From DASZOC01 sp035550975 (GTDB lineage: Bacteria; Actinomycetota; CADDZG01; WHSQ01), in the NCBI GenBank assembly GCA_035550975.1, contig DASZOC010000015.1:1-15055 (forward strand): DNA of 15,055 nt, in the 5' to 3' direction. Below, piece by piece: positions 6,597 to 13,643 of the stretch. Every line of letters begins with the position of its first letter. The stretch's first letter is position 1. The notes below the pieces were generated by a model. That model searched no databases, was not told the DNA's origin, and saw nothing but the letters and a program-made list of their open reading frames with translations. A program made the translations under genes and the position numbers.

Positions 6597-7747
6597 ACCG
6601 TGTCGCGATCAACCTCCTATGGATGGTTCCCGGGGTCGTGGGCGGGTCGGAGACCTACACCGTCAGGTTGCTGCACGGGTTGGCCGAGAGATCGAGCGAG
6701 CTCGACTACACGTTGTTCGCGCTCCCCCAGTTCGCGAGCGCGCACCCCGAGCTGGCGCGGACGTTCAGAACCGTCTACGCGCCGATGCGCGGGCAGCTGA
6801 AACCCGCTCGCGTCCTTGCAGGCGAGGCGGGATGGATGACGATCCAGGCCAAGAGACTGAAGGTCGACATCATCCACCACGCCGGCGGCGTCCTACCCGT
6901 GTTCCGCCATGGGCGCCCGTTGTTGACGATCCACGACCTGCAGTACCTGTACTACCCCGATTACTTCACGCGCACGAAGCTGGCCTACCTCCGCGCCGTC
7001 ATGCCTCGGAGCGCCGAAGCGGCGCGTCTGATCATCACGCCGAGCGAATACTCGCGCCGCACGGTCATCGAGCGCCTGAACATCGACCCGACAATCGTCA
7101 CGGTCGTTCCCCACGGGATCTCGCGCAAGGAAGAGCTCGAACCTGCGGCCGACATCCGCGAGCGATACAACCTGGCCGAAAAGTTCTTCGTGTATCCCGC
7201 TGCTTCGTATCCGCACAAGAACCACCTCGTGCTCGTGGAGGCGTTCGCGTCGCTGCGCGAGACACATGCGGACGTGACGCTCGTCTTCACCGGCGCCAAA
7301 GGGTCGATGCAATGGGGCACGGCCAAGTCGATGGAGAGCCGTCTCGCCGAGGAGGTTCGCAACCGAGGGCTGAAAGACCACGTGCGCAGCCTCGGGTACG
7401 TCCCGGCGGCAGATCTCGAAGCGCTCTACCGGGAGGCGGTCGCGCTCGTGTTCCCGTCGCGCTTCGAGGGCTTCGGCGCACCCGTCCTCGAGGCGATGGC
7501 GCGTGGGTGCCCCGTCATCGCCGCCGATGCGACCGCCTTGCCGGAGGTGGTCCACGACGCCGGGTGCCTCGTCTCGCCGGACAACGCCGATCAGTGGCGG
7601 AATGCGATGGCAGAGCTCCTCGACGACGAGGGCGCTCGCAACGCCTTCCGGGCCGCGGGTCTGGAGCGGGCGCGGCACTACACGTGGGAGAGATCGGCCG
7701 ACATGCTCGAGCACGCGTACCGGCACGTCCTGGACACGACGCTGTGA
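6593..7747 (+). CDS. GT4-fold glycosyltransferase 2
   Basis: The 384-residue protein is a second GT4-type enzyme, paralogous to the preceding gene. Motifs in order are PGVVGGSETYTVRLLHGL (13-30), VDIIHHAGGVLPV (91-103), LTIHDLQYLYYPDYF (111-125), LIITPSEYSRRTV (146-158), VVPHGI (171-176), YPAASYPHKNHLVLVEAF (201-218, in the position of the usual G....KN) and RFEGFGAPVLEAMARGCPVI (290-309) with E-x7-E at E292/E300. HDLQYLYYPDYF resembles mannosyl- and rhamnosyltransferases of O-antigen type clusters. The ATG at 6593 overlaps the stop of the previous gene (ATGA), which fixes the start well. Its own stop overlaps the GTG of the third transferase. It is predicted to be soluble or peripheral on the inner membrane face. 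Sugar specificity is unknown. Confidence 0.9.
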   Translation: MNRVAINLLWMVPGVVGGSETYTVRLLHGLAERSSELDYTLFALPQFASAHPELARTFRTVYAPMRGQLKPARVLAGEAGWMTIQAKRLKVDIIHHAGGVLPVFRHGRPLLTIHDLQYLYYPDYFTRTKLAYLRAVMPRSAEAARLIITPSEYSRRTVIERLNIDPTIVTVVPHGISRKEELEPAADIRERYNLAEKFFVYPAASYPHKNHLVLVEAFASLRETHADVTLVFTGAKGSMQWGTAKSMESRLAEEVRNRGLKDHVRSLGYVPAADLEALYREAVALVFPSRFEGFGAPVLEAMARGCPVIAADATALPEVVHDAGCLVSPDNADQWRNAMAELLDDEGARNAFRAAGLERARHYTWERSADMLEHAYRHVLDTTL

Positions 7748-8997
7748 GGCTCGCGGTCCTGACGCCGCACTTCGAGCCGGATACGGCTCCAACCGGCGCG
7801 GTCGTGACGCGCTTGACCGAGGAGCTCGCGGCCCGCGGGCATCGCATCGAGGTTGTGACGTCGCTGCCGTGGTACCGCGACCACCGCGTCGAGCCGGCGT
7901 ACCGAGGACGCCTCACGCGGATCGAAGACACGCCGTGGGGCAGGATCACGCGGATCCATCCGTTCCCGACCTCGGACAAGACCGACATCGTCCGGCGCGC
8001 GGCGTCGTTCGTCGCATTCAGCGCGCTGGCTGCGCTCAAGGGGCGCGCGGACGAGGGGCTCGACGAGGGGCTCGACGCGGTGCTGGCGGTGTCCCCTCCC
8101 CTCACGCTGGGCATTGCCGCCGGGACGATCGCGCGGGCGCGCGACGCCGCGTTCGTGTTCAACATCCAGGACGTCTTCCCGGACGTGGTGATCGAGCTCG
8201 GCTACCTGAAGAACCCTCTGCTGATCGAAGCAGCGCGCAGGCTCGAGCGCCGCTGCTACGCCACGGCCGACGCCGTGACCGTCCTGTCCGAGGACCTGAG
8301 GGACAACGTCGTCCGCAAGATCGGCGATCCCTCGAAGGTGCGGGTCATCCCGAACTTCGCCGACACCGATCTCATAACGCCCGTCGACCGCGAGAACGCC
8401 TACCGCGAGCGACATGGCCTGACCGGCAGGACCGTCGTGATGTACGCGGGCAACATCGGGCTATCGCAGTCGCTGGACCTGATGATCGCCGCCGCGTCGT
8501 CGTGCGTCGACGACGACGACCTCGTGTTCGTGCTGAACGGTGCAGGAGCAGCCCGCACCCGTCTGGAAGAGACAGCGCGAGGCCTCGGCAACGTCCGATT
8601 CGTCGACCCACAACCGGTCGAGGCGTTGCCGGAGGTGCTCGGCGCAGCTGACATCCACGTGGTCCCGCTCAAGCGCGGTCTGTCGCGCGCGAGCGTTCCG
8701 TCGAAGACGTTCTCGATCCTGGCCGCCGGGCGCCCGTTTGTCGCGAGCGTCGACCCCGGCAGCGAGATAGCCGCCATCGCGGAACGATCGGGAGCGGGGA
8801 TCGCCGTCCCACCGGAGGACCCGGTGGCGTTCGTCGACGCGATCAAGCAGCTGCGCGACCACCCGGCGAATGCCCGCGCGAAGGGGGCCGCGGGACGGCG
8901 TTTCATCGCGTCGTGGGCGTCACCCGCAGCGGTTGCGGAGAGCTACGAGCGTTTGTTCGCCGAGCTGCGCGCACGCGCACGCGAACGCCCGGCCTAA
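7744..8997 (+). CDS. GT4-fold glycosyltransferase 3 (WcaI/WbuB-like)
   Basis: The 417-residue protein has the order typical of the WcaI/WbuB branch of GT4: LTPHFEPDTAPTGAVVTRL (6-24), HRIEVVTSLPWYRDHRV (33-49), SPPLTLG (117-123), FNIQDVFPDVVIELGYL (139-155), RRCYATADAVTVLSEDLRDN (169-188), VIPNFADTD (201-209), VMYAGNIGLSQSLDLMI (232-248) and SVPSKTFSILAAGRPFVASV (317-336). In WcaI-type enzymes PSK replaces the second E-x7-E block, as here. WcaI and WbuB are linked to colanic acid and O-antigen fucose-containing repeats, which fits fcl next door, but donor specificity is an inference. The GTG at 7744-7746 overlaps the preceding stop (GTGA) and directly precedes the Rossmann start, so it is preferred over the long in-frame extension. 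A perfect 12-base tandem duplication encodes DEGLDEGLD near residues 103-111. Its stop overlaps the stop of the facing LCP gene by 4 bases. Confidence 0.88.
   Translation: MRLAVLTPHFEPDTAPTGAVVTRLTEELAARGHRIEVVTSLPWYRDHRVEPAYRGRLTRIEDTPWGRITRIHPFPTSDKTDIVRRAASFVAFSALAALKGRADEGLDEGLDAVLAVSPPLTLGIAAGTIARARDAAFVFNIQDVFPDVVIELGYLKNPLLIEAARRLERRCYATADAVTVLSEDLRDNVVRKIGDPSKVRVIPNFADTDLITPVDRENAYRERHGLTGRTVVMYAGNIGLSQSLDLMIAAASSCVDDDDLVFVLNGAGAARTRLEETARGLGNVRFVDPQPVEALPEVLGAADIHVVPLKRGLSRASVPSKTFSILAAGRPFVASVDPGSEIAAIAERSGAGIAVPPEDPVAFVDAIKQLRDHPANARAKGAAGRRFIASWASPAAVAESYERLFAELRARARERPA
8050..8073 (+). repeat. 12-bp perfect tandem duplication inside glycosyltransferase 3
   Basis: The 12-mer GACGAGGGGCTC occurs twice in direct tandem and is followed by another GAC. 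In frame it encodes Asp-Glu-Gly-Leu twice, in the linker region before the VSPPLTLG block. It is in frame and looks like a recent slippage duplication in a tolerant loop. Confidence 0.85.
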
Positions 8998-10460
8998 CCG
9001 TCCGGGTCGCCCGTTTCGCCCTCTTGCTCGCAGACCTTCGGCTCCGCTCCCGGCTTCGGAAGAGGGATGGGAAGGATCTGCAGCAGCGGCTGCGTCCTGA
9101 ACGTCTTCTTCCCGACGATGACCGCGACGTCGACACCCTGCGGAGTGGCGCGCTCGAGGAGCTCGGCCCCCGGCACCATCGCCGCCACCAGCTTCGCCTG
9201 CTCGGCCGCGGCGGCCTCGTACCAGATCTGGTTGGTCTTGAACCGGAAGTGCGGCGCGTTAGCGACCTCCACATCCTGGAACCCGGCGTCGGATCCCCCA
9301 GAGGCGTCGATCAGCGCGCGTGCTGCCTCGGACGCGTACGGCCGGAACAGGTCGACACCGTTGTAGACACCTACTCGCACGGTCTTCGGGTCGATGCTCG
9401 GTACACCGTCGGCTTCTGCCGGTGATTCGTTGGCCGCTATCGCCTCGCCAAGCAGCTTGATGCGCTGGAGGTCGGGCCGCACGATCGAAGCCTGTCCGCC
9501 GGAGTCGAAAGTGATCAGGTCGGTTCCGAAGTGGGGTGCGACGTAGGCCTCGTACTTCGCAGGATCGAAATTACGGAACCGGTCCAGCGTCGGCTTGATC
9601 TTGTTGAGGTTCACGTTCGTGCGCAGGTTCTTCTCGGCGATGTCAATCAGCTTCAGGATCCGCTGCGGTTGGATCAGGGTCCCCACCGACGTCATCTTCT
9701 CGATCGCGGCGGCAAGGAACTTCTGCTGGTTCGCGATCCGGTCGAAGTCACCTCGCTCGAACGCCTTGCGCGAGCGGACGAACCGCAGCGCGAGATCGCC
9801 GTCGAAGGTGATCGTGCCGGGCTTCGTCACGGAGAAACCCGTATTCGGATCGAACGGCACGGTCTGCGCGACGCATACGTCGACGCCACCGATCGCGTCC
9901 ACGACGTCGCGGAAGCCTGCGATGTTGACCTCGACGTACCGGTTGATCGGGATCCCCGTCAGGTCCTCGACCGTTTTGACGAGGGCCGCCCGTCCGTACA
10001 TCAATGCTTCGTTGATCTTCCCGTCGCGGCCGGTTCCCGCGATCGGGACCCAGAGGTCGCGCGGGAACTGCACCATGATGACGCGGTTCGTCGCGGGGTC
10101 GACGTGGCCGACGATCAGCGTGTCGGCGCGCGACCCTTCGACCGCGTGCGCGCCCAGCTCGTCCTGCTCTTCCGCAGTGAGGTCACCTCGGTTGTCGGAC
10201 CCGACCAACAGGACGTTGAACGGCTTGCCCGGCGGCTCCTCCTCGGTTCCTTCGACGCCGACATGGATGATGCCCTGGGCCTTGAGGTACCTCCACGTGG
10301 CCCACCCTGCCGCCGCGACGATCACGATGACTGTCGCGGCCAGGTACCACTGCCATTTGTGGCGCATGTGCTTCCGTTCGCGGGTCCGGGACGAGCGGAA
10401 CATCTCCCCATAGCGCGACGCGGCGAACGGGTCGGGGTCGCGCTTGAACGGGTTCCGCAT
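8994..10460 (-). CDS. LytR-CpsA-Psr (LCP) family glycopolymer phosphotransferase with LytR_C domain
   Basis: The 488-residue protein has a basic cytoplasmic N-terminus (1-35), one membrane segment (about 38-58, WYLAATVIVIVAAAGWATW) and an extracytoplasmic LCP domain (about 82-255). LCP motifs are NVLLVGSDNRGD (82-93), SRADTLIVGHVDPAT (110-124), QFPRDLWVPI (131-140), KINEALMYG (148-156), AIGGVDVCV (189-197) and LRFVRSRKAFERGDFDRIANQQKF (225-248). A second domain, VRVGVYNG (361-368) to VIVGKKTF (447-454), resembles LytR_C. It ends in a Pro-rich, acidic tail. LCP proteins move glycopolymers from undecaprenyl-diphosphate carriers to peptidoglycan (or to arabinogalactan in mycolata), so it could be the final step for the polymer built by the neighbouring transferases. 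In RIANQQ, N244 stands where many homologues, as I recall, carry a second Arg (RxxRQQ). The ATG at 10460 has GATAAT 9 bases upstream. Family certain; polymer unknown. Confidence 0.92.
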   Translation of the reverse strand: MRNPFKRDPDPFAASRYGEMFRSSRTRERKHMRHKWQWYLAATVIVIVAAAGWATWRYLKAQGIIHVGVEGTEEEPPGKPFNVLLVGSDNRGDLTAEEQDELGAHAVEGSRADTLIVGHVDPATNRVIMVQFPRDLWVPIAGTGRDGKINEALMYGRAALVKTVEDLTGIPINRYVEVNIAGFRDVVDAIGGVDVCVAQTVPFDPNTGFSVTKPGTITFDGDLALRFVRSRKAFERGDFDRIANQQKFLAAAIEKMTSVGTLIQPQRILKLIDIAEKNLRTNVNLNKIKPTLDRFRNFDPAKYEAYVAPHFGTDLITFDSGGQASIVRPDLQRIKLLGEAIAANESPAEADGVPSIDPKTVRVGVYNGVDLFRPYASEAARALIDASGGSDAGFQDVEVANAPHFRFKTNQIWYEAAAAEQAKLVAAMVPGAELLERATPQGVDVAVIVGKKTFRTQPLLQILPIPLPKPGAEPKVCEQEGETGDPDG

Positions 10461-10469
10461 CCTCAGCCG

Positions 10470-10475
10470 ATTATC
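10470..10475 (-). promoter_or_regulatory. -10-like GATAAT for the LCP gene, flanked by an inverted repeat
   Basis: GATAAT lies 9 bases before the LCP ATG on the minus strand, in an otherwise GC-rich 59-base gap. No -35 consensus is visible at 17 bases. Instead AGCCG-N7-CGGCT (10476-10492) exactly fills the 17 bases upstream of the box, which could be an operator. The promoter call is tentative. Confidence 0.4.
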
Positions 10476-10519
10476 AGCCGGGTATGTCGGCTAGGAGTGC
10501 AGGGCGCGTGAAGAGCTCG

Positions 10520-11923
10520 TTAGTCCTCCAGCGGCCGTGTCATCTCTTCGGGACGCACCCAGCGATCGAAGTCGGCCTCTTCTACGTAGCCGAGCTCCGA
10601 GGCCGCCTCCTTCAAGGACTTGTGCTCGCGGTACGCCTTCAGTGCGATCTCCGCGGATCTCTCGTAGCCGATGTGCGGGTTGAGCGCGGTGACCAACATG
10701 AGCGATCGATCCAGGTGCTCCTTGATCACATCCCGGTTCGGCTCGATCCCGACCGCGCAGTGGTCGTTGAACGACCTGCACGCGTCGGCGAGTAAGGAGG
10801 CGGACTCGAGCACGTTGTGCAACATCACCGGCTTGTAGACGTTCAGCTGGTAATGACCCTGGGACCCCGCGAACGCGACCGTGGCGTCATTGCCGAACAC
10901 CTGCGCGCAGACCATCGTCATTGCCTCCGACTGGGTCGGGTTGATCTTGCCAGGCATGATGGACGACCCCGGCTCGTTCTCCGGGATCTTCAATTCGGCG
11001 ATGCCGGCACGCGGGCCCATCGCGTAGCCCCGCACGTCGTTCGCCAGCTTGTGCAAGACGACCGCCAGCGTCCTGAGCGACGAGCTCGCGTCGACCATCC
11101 CGTCGTGCGCCGACAGTGCCGCGAACTTGTTCGCCGCCGAGCGGAAGGGTTTGCCCGTCTCCTCCTCGAGCTTCGCTGCGACGACCTCACCGAAGCGCGC
11201 GTGCGTGTTCAAGCCCGTTCCGACCGCGGTTCCACCGATCGCAAGCTCGTGGATCGCCGGCAACGCACGCTCGATCGTCGCGATCCCGTGATCGAGCTGC
11301 GCGACCCATCCCGAGAACACCTGTGACAGCCGGACCGGCGTCGCATCCTGCAGGTGCGTTCGGCCGACGAGGATCACGTCGTCGTACTCGCCTGCTTTCT
11401 TGTCGAGAGTGTCCCTGAGCATCTGGACTGCAGGAAGCAGGTTGTCGACGATCTCTTCGACCGCCGCGATGTGCATCGCGGTAGGGAACGTGTCGTTCGA
11501 CGACTGCCCCCGGTTCACGTCGTCGTTGGGATGGACCGGCGTCTTCGAGCCGACCGTGCCCCCGGCCAGCTGTATCGCACGGTTTCCGATGACCTCGTTC
11601 GCGTTCATGTTCGATTGCGTGCCTGATCCCGTCTGCCACACGACCAGCGGGAACTCGTCATCCAGCTTGCCCGCGATGACCTCGTCCGCGGCGCGGGCGA
11701 TGAGGTCGCCCTTCTCGGCGGGCAGCTGCCCCAGCTCCGCGTTCGCGAGGGCCGCGGCTTTCTTGAGCAACCCCAGGGCCCGGATGACTCGTCGCCCCCA
11801 CACGAAACGATCGCGGCCGATCGGAAAGTTCTCGATCGACCGCTGCGTCTGTGCGCCCCACAGACGGTCGGCCGCGACCCGAACCTCGCCGAGACTGTCC
11901 TTGTCGGTACGGAATGACGTCAC
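10520..11923 (-). CDS. fumC: Fumarate hydratase class II
   Basis: The 467-residue protein matches the usual length of class II fumarases (about 460-470). It catalyses reversible hydration of fumarate to L-malate in the TCA cycle, as a cytoplasmic homotetramer without iron-sulfur cluster. Visible motifs are WGAQTQRSIENFPIG (22-36), TGSGTQSNMNANEVI (98-112), HPNDDVNRGQSSNDTFPTAM (131-150), GRTHLQDATPVRLSQ (187-201, H190 matching the catalytic His), GGTAVGTGLN (230-239) and the fumarase/aspartase signature GSSIMPGKINPTQ (319-331) with the flexible-loop Ser and K326/N328. Argininosuccinate lyase and aspartase share the fold, but the SSNDTFP and HLQDATP blocks fit fumarase. The start is placed at GTG 11921-11923, which overlaps the upstream stop as GTGA and gives a normal N-terminus. 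An ATG nine codons earlier lies inside the upstream gene. It is the last gene of the acyl-CoA dehydrogenase operon. Confidence 0.95.
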   Translation of the reverse strand: MTSFRTDKDSLGEVRVAADRLWGAQTQRSIENFPIGRDRFVWGRRVIRALGLLKKAAALANAELGQLPAEKGDLIARAADEVIAGKLDDEFPLVVWQTGSGTQSNMNANEVIGNRAIQLAGGTVGSKTPVHPNDDVNRGQSSNDTFPTAMHIAAVEEIVDNLLPAVQMLRDTLDKKAGEYDDVILVGRTHLQDATPVRLSQVFSGWVAQLDHGIATIERALPAIHELAIGGTAVGTGLNTHARFGEVVAAKLEEETGKPFRSAANKFAALSAHDGMVDASSSLRTLAVVLHKLANDVRGYAMGPRAGIAELKIPENEPGSSIMPGKINPTQSEAMTMVCAQVFGNDATVAFAGSQGHYQLNVYKPVMLHNVLESASLLADACRSFNDHCAVGIEPNRDVIKEHLDRSLMLVTALNPHIGYERSAEIALKAYREHKSLKEAASELGYVEEADFDRWVRPEEMTRPLED

Positions 11924-12384
11924 GGGCGCACCATCGACGGCTGCGCGCACGACGGCGACAACCCACAGCGGTCCAGGTAGTCGGCGCTACGCGCGAGACC
12001 GATCCCCGTGAACAACACTCCGAGAGCGATCGCGGCGGTCCACCACAGGACCCAAGAGCGGCGACGCGACGCGCCCGTGTCCTCGCGCTGGGCCGCGGGA
12101 CCGCTGAAGGACAGCTCCGCGAGCAGCAGCCTGGATTCCTCGAGCTGGTGGCGACGGACCCAGATACCGACCGGTGCCCACGGGTTCGACCCGCCGTGCA
12201 TCCACGATGGACCCTTCCGGTCCTTGACCGCCCGGACTTCGATCCCGGCGTGGTTCAACCTCCCTTGGAGCAGATGGGCATCGATGTCGTCGTCGGCAGT
12301 GATCAACGGCACCCAGTCGGACCCGCCTCCGCCCGCGGGGTCGCTCACCACCGGCGGCGGGGGCAGGTCGAGGCGCGTCGGCAC
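11920..12384 (-). CDS. Small DUF2007-like protein with one C-terminal membrane segment
   Basis: The 154-residue protein is of unknown function. Residues about 24-93 (WVPLITADDDIDAHLLQGRL, then HAGIEV, NPWAPVGIWV and LEESRLLLAEL) have the compact alpha/beta look of the DUF2007 'putative signal transducing protein' family. That resemblance is by pattern only. A Ser/Arg-rich linker (about 100-110) precedes one hydrophobic helix (about 111-132), then a 22-residue tail with Cys140 and Cys146. With the basic linker on the inside, the N-terminal domain would be cytoplasmic and the Cys tail outside. The start is inferred as GTG 12382-12384, 5 bases after the acyl-CoA dehydrogenase stop and preceded by AAGGGG. 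An ATG-initiated reading of this frame would start inside that gene. The stop overlaps the fumC GTG by 4 bases, so it is part of the operon. It may be a regulator or adaptor; I do not assign a function. Confidence 0.75.
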   Translation of the reverse strand: MPTRLDLPPPPVVSDPAGGGGSDWVPLITADDDIDAHLLQGRLNHAGIEVRAVKDRKGPSWMHGGSNPWAPVGIWVRRHQLEESRLLLAELSFSGPAAQREDTGASRRRSWVLWWTAAIALGVLFTGIGLARSADYLDRCGLSPSCAQPSMVRP

Positions 12385-12389
12385 CGGGC

Positions 12390-13556
12390 TCAGCGCCCCT
12401 TGCCGCCGAAGATGCTCCGGGCGATCACGACTCGCTGGATCTGGTTCGTCCCTTCGTAGATCTGCGTGATCTTCGCGTCGCGCATGAAGCGCTCGACCGG
12501 ATACTCGCGGATGTATCCGTAGCCCCCGAGCGCCTGAACGCAATCGGTCGTCACGTCCATGGCGACGTCGGACGCGTAGCACTTCGCGATCGCGGCCCAG
12601 TACGAGACGTCCTTCGCGCCCTCGTCGACGGCTACCGCGGCGCGGTAGACGGCCATCCGCGCGGTCTCGATCTTCATCGCCATGTCGGCGAACATGAACT
12701 GCATCCCCTGGAAAGTCGCGATCCGTTTGCCGAATTGCTCACGTTCGTTGCAATAGCCGACGGCGAAGTCGAACGCGCCTTGTGCGATCCCGAGCGCCTG
12801 CGCTGCGACCGTCGGCCGCGAGAAGTCGAGCGTGCGCATCGCGATCTGAAACCCGCCGTTGACGTCCCCGATCACGTTCTCCTCGGGAACCCTGACGTTC
12901 TCGAGCATCACCTCACGCGTCGGCGAGCCGCGGATGCCCATCTTGTCTTCCTTACGCCCGAGCGAGAACCCGTCCATGTCCTTGTCGACCAGGAAGGCGG
13001 TGATGTTCTTCCCCTTCGGCGCGTCGGGGTCGCTCACCGCGAAGTACGTGTAGAGGTCGCTGGCTCCGGCCCCCGTTATGAACCGCTTCGACCCGCTGAG
13101 GACCCAGTGGTCGCCGTCCCTGGCCGCCCGGGATCTCATCGCGCCCGCGTCGGATCCCGAGTTCGGCTCGGTGAGGCAATAGCTCATGCGGTGATCGCCG
13201 TTCGTGATGCCCGTGAACACGCGTTTGCGCATGTCGTCGGAGCCGGCAAGGAGGATCGGGATCGCGCCGAGCTTGTTGACCGCCGGTATCAGTGCCACAC
13301 CGGCAGACACCCGCGAGATCTCCTCGACCAGGATGCACAGCTCGACGGCCCCGCCGCCGGCCCCCCCGAACTCCTCGGGGTACGAGACGCCGGCGAAGCC
13401 GTTCTTGACGAACAGCTCGTCGACGTCCCAGGGATATTCGTCGGCCTCGTCGATCTCAGCTGCACGCGGGGCGACCTTGTCCTCGACGAGCTGCCGAACG
13501 CTGTCTCGGAAAGCGCGCTGCTCCTCGGTGAACGTGTACGAGAGTCCTTCGCTCAT
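12390..13556 (-). CDS. Acyl-CoA dehydrogenase (short-chain type)
   Basis: The 388-residue flavoprotein has the length and motif order of short-chain acyl-CoA dehydrogenases: GVSYPEEFGGAGG (56-68), CLTEPNSGSDAGAM (127-140, FAD/substrate loop), WVLSGSKRFITGAGASD (151-167), KMGIRGSPTREV (205-216), EREQFGKRIATFQGMQF (271-287), QALGGYGYIREYPVERFMRD (341-360) and IYEGTNQIQR (366-375), with E368 as the catalytic base. It oxidises an acyl-CoA to the trans-2-enoyl-CoA and passes electrons to ETF. Butyryl- or branched short-chain CoA is likely, but specificity is not readable. Methylsuccinyl-CoA dehydrogenase is normally much longer (about 550 residues), so I do not call it that. I chose ATG 13554-13556 over the ATG three codons upstream because the latter is part of a TACCAT box placed exactly 7 bases before 13556, a leaderless arrangement. 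It is divergent from ccr and first in an operon with the DUF2007-like gene and fumC. Confidence 0.93.
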   Translation of the reverse strand: MSEGLSYTFTEEQRAFRDSVRQLVEDKVAPRAAEIDEADEYPWDVDELFVKNGFAGVSYPEEFGGAGGGAVELCILVEEISRVSAGVALIPAVNKLGAIPILLAGSDDMRKRVFTGITNGDHRMSYCLTEPNSGSDAGAMRSRAARDGDHWVLSGSKRFITGAGASDLYTYFAVSDPDAPKGKNITAFLVDKDMDGFSLGRKEDKMGIRGSPTREVMLENVRVPEENVIGDVNGGFQIAMRTLDFSRPTVAAQALGIAQGAFDFAVGYCNEREQFGKRIATFQGMQFMFADMAMKIETARMAVYRAAVAVDEGAKDVSYWAAIAKCYASDVAMDVTTDCVQALGGYGYIREYPVERFMRDAKITQIYEGTNQIQRVVIARSIFGGKGR

Positions 13557-13563
13557 GAAGCCC

Positions 13564-13569
13564 ATGGTA
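13564..13569 (-). promoter_or_regulatory. -10 box (TACCAT) for leaderless acyl-CoA dehydrogenase operon
   Basis: TACCAT on the minus strand is followed by 7 bases (GGGCTTC) and then ATG at 13556. There is no Shine-Dalgarno. The same arrangement occurs at fcl. This argues that the upstream ATG is a promoter element rather than a start codon. Confidence 0.5.
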
Positions 13570-13597
13570 AACGGCGGGTAGGTTGCCCCCGCTTCGG

Positions 13598-13603
13598 TAG
13601 GCT
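13598..13603 (+). promoter_or_regulatory. -10-like TAGGCT for ccr
   Basis: GGTAGGCT (TANNNT with an upstream G) lies about 40 bases before the ccr TTG, leaving room for a leader that carries the strong Shine-Dalgarno. A related GGTAGGTT lies 19 bases upstream (13577-13584) and could be an alternative. No clear -35 is visible. Confidence 0.35.
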
Positions 13604-13630
13604 CGCTTGCTTCCCGTCCGAACGCACGCT

Positions 13631-13636
13631 AAGGAG
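13631..13636 (+). promoter_or_regulatory. Shine-Dalgarno AAGGAG deciding the TTG start of ccr
   Basis: AAGGAG is a near-perfect ribosome binding site, followed by 7 bases and TTG at 13644. It is the clearest Shine-Dalgarno in the window and supports initiation at this TTG instead of a downstream ATG. Confidence 0.75.
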
Positions 13637-13643
13637 CACGCAA

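Noticed and set aside
11924..11950. Nine extra N-terminal codons for fumC
   Set aside because: The GTG at 11921-11923 forms a GTGA overlap with the upstream stop and gives the usual fumarase N-terminus.
12735..13643. Long N-terminal extension of the ccr frame opposite the acyl-CoA dehydrogenase
   Set aside because: Shadow of the opposite gene; AAGGAG plus TTG at 13644 gives a protein of normal Ccr length.
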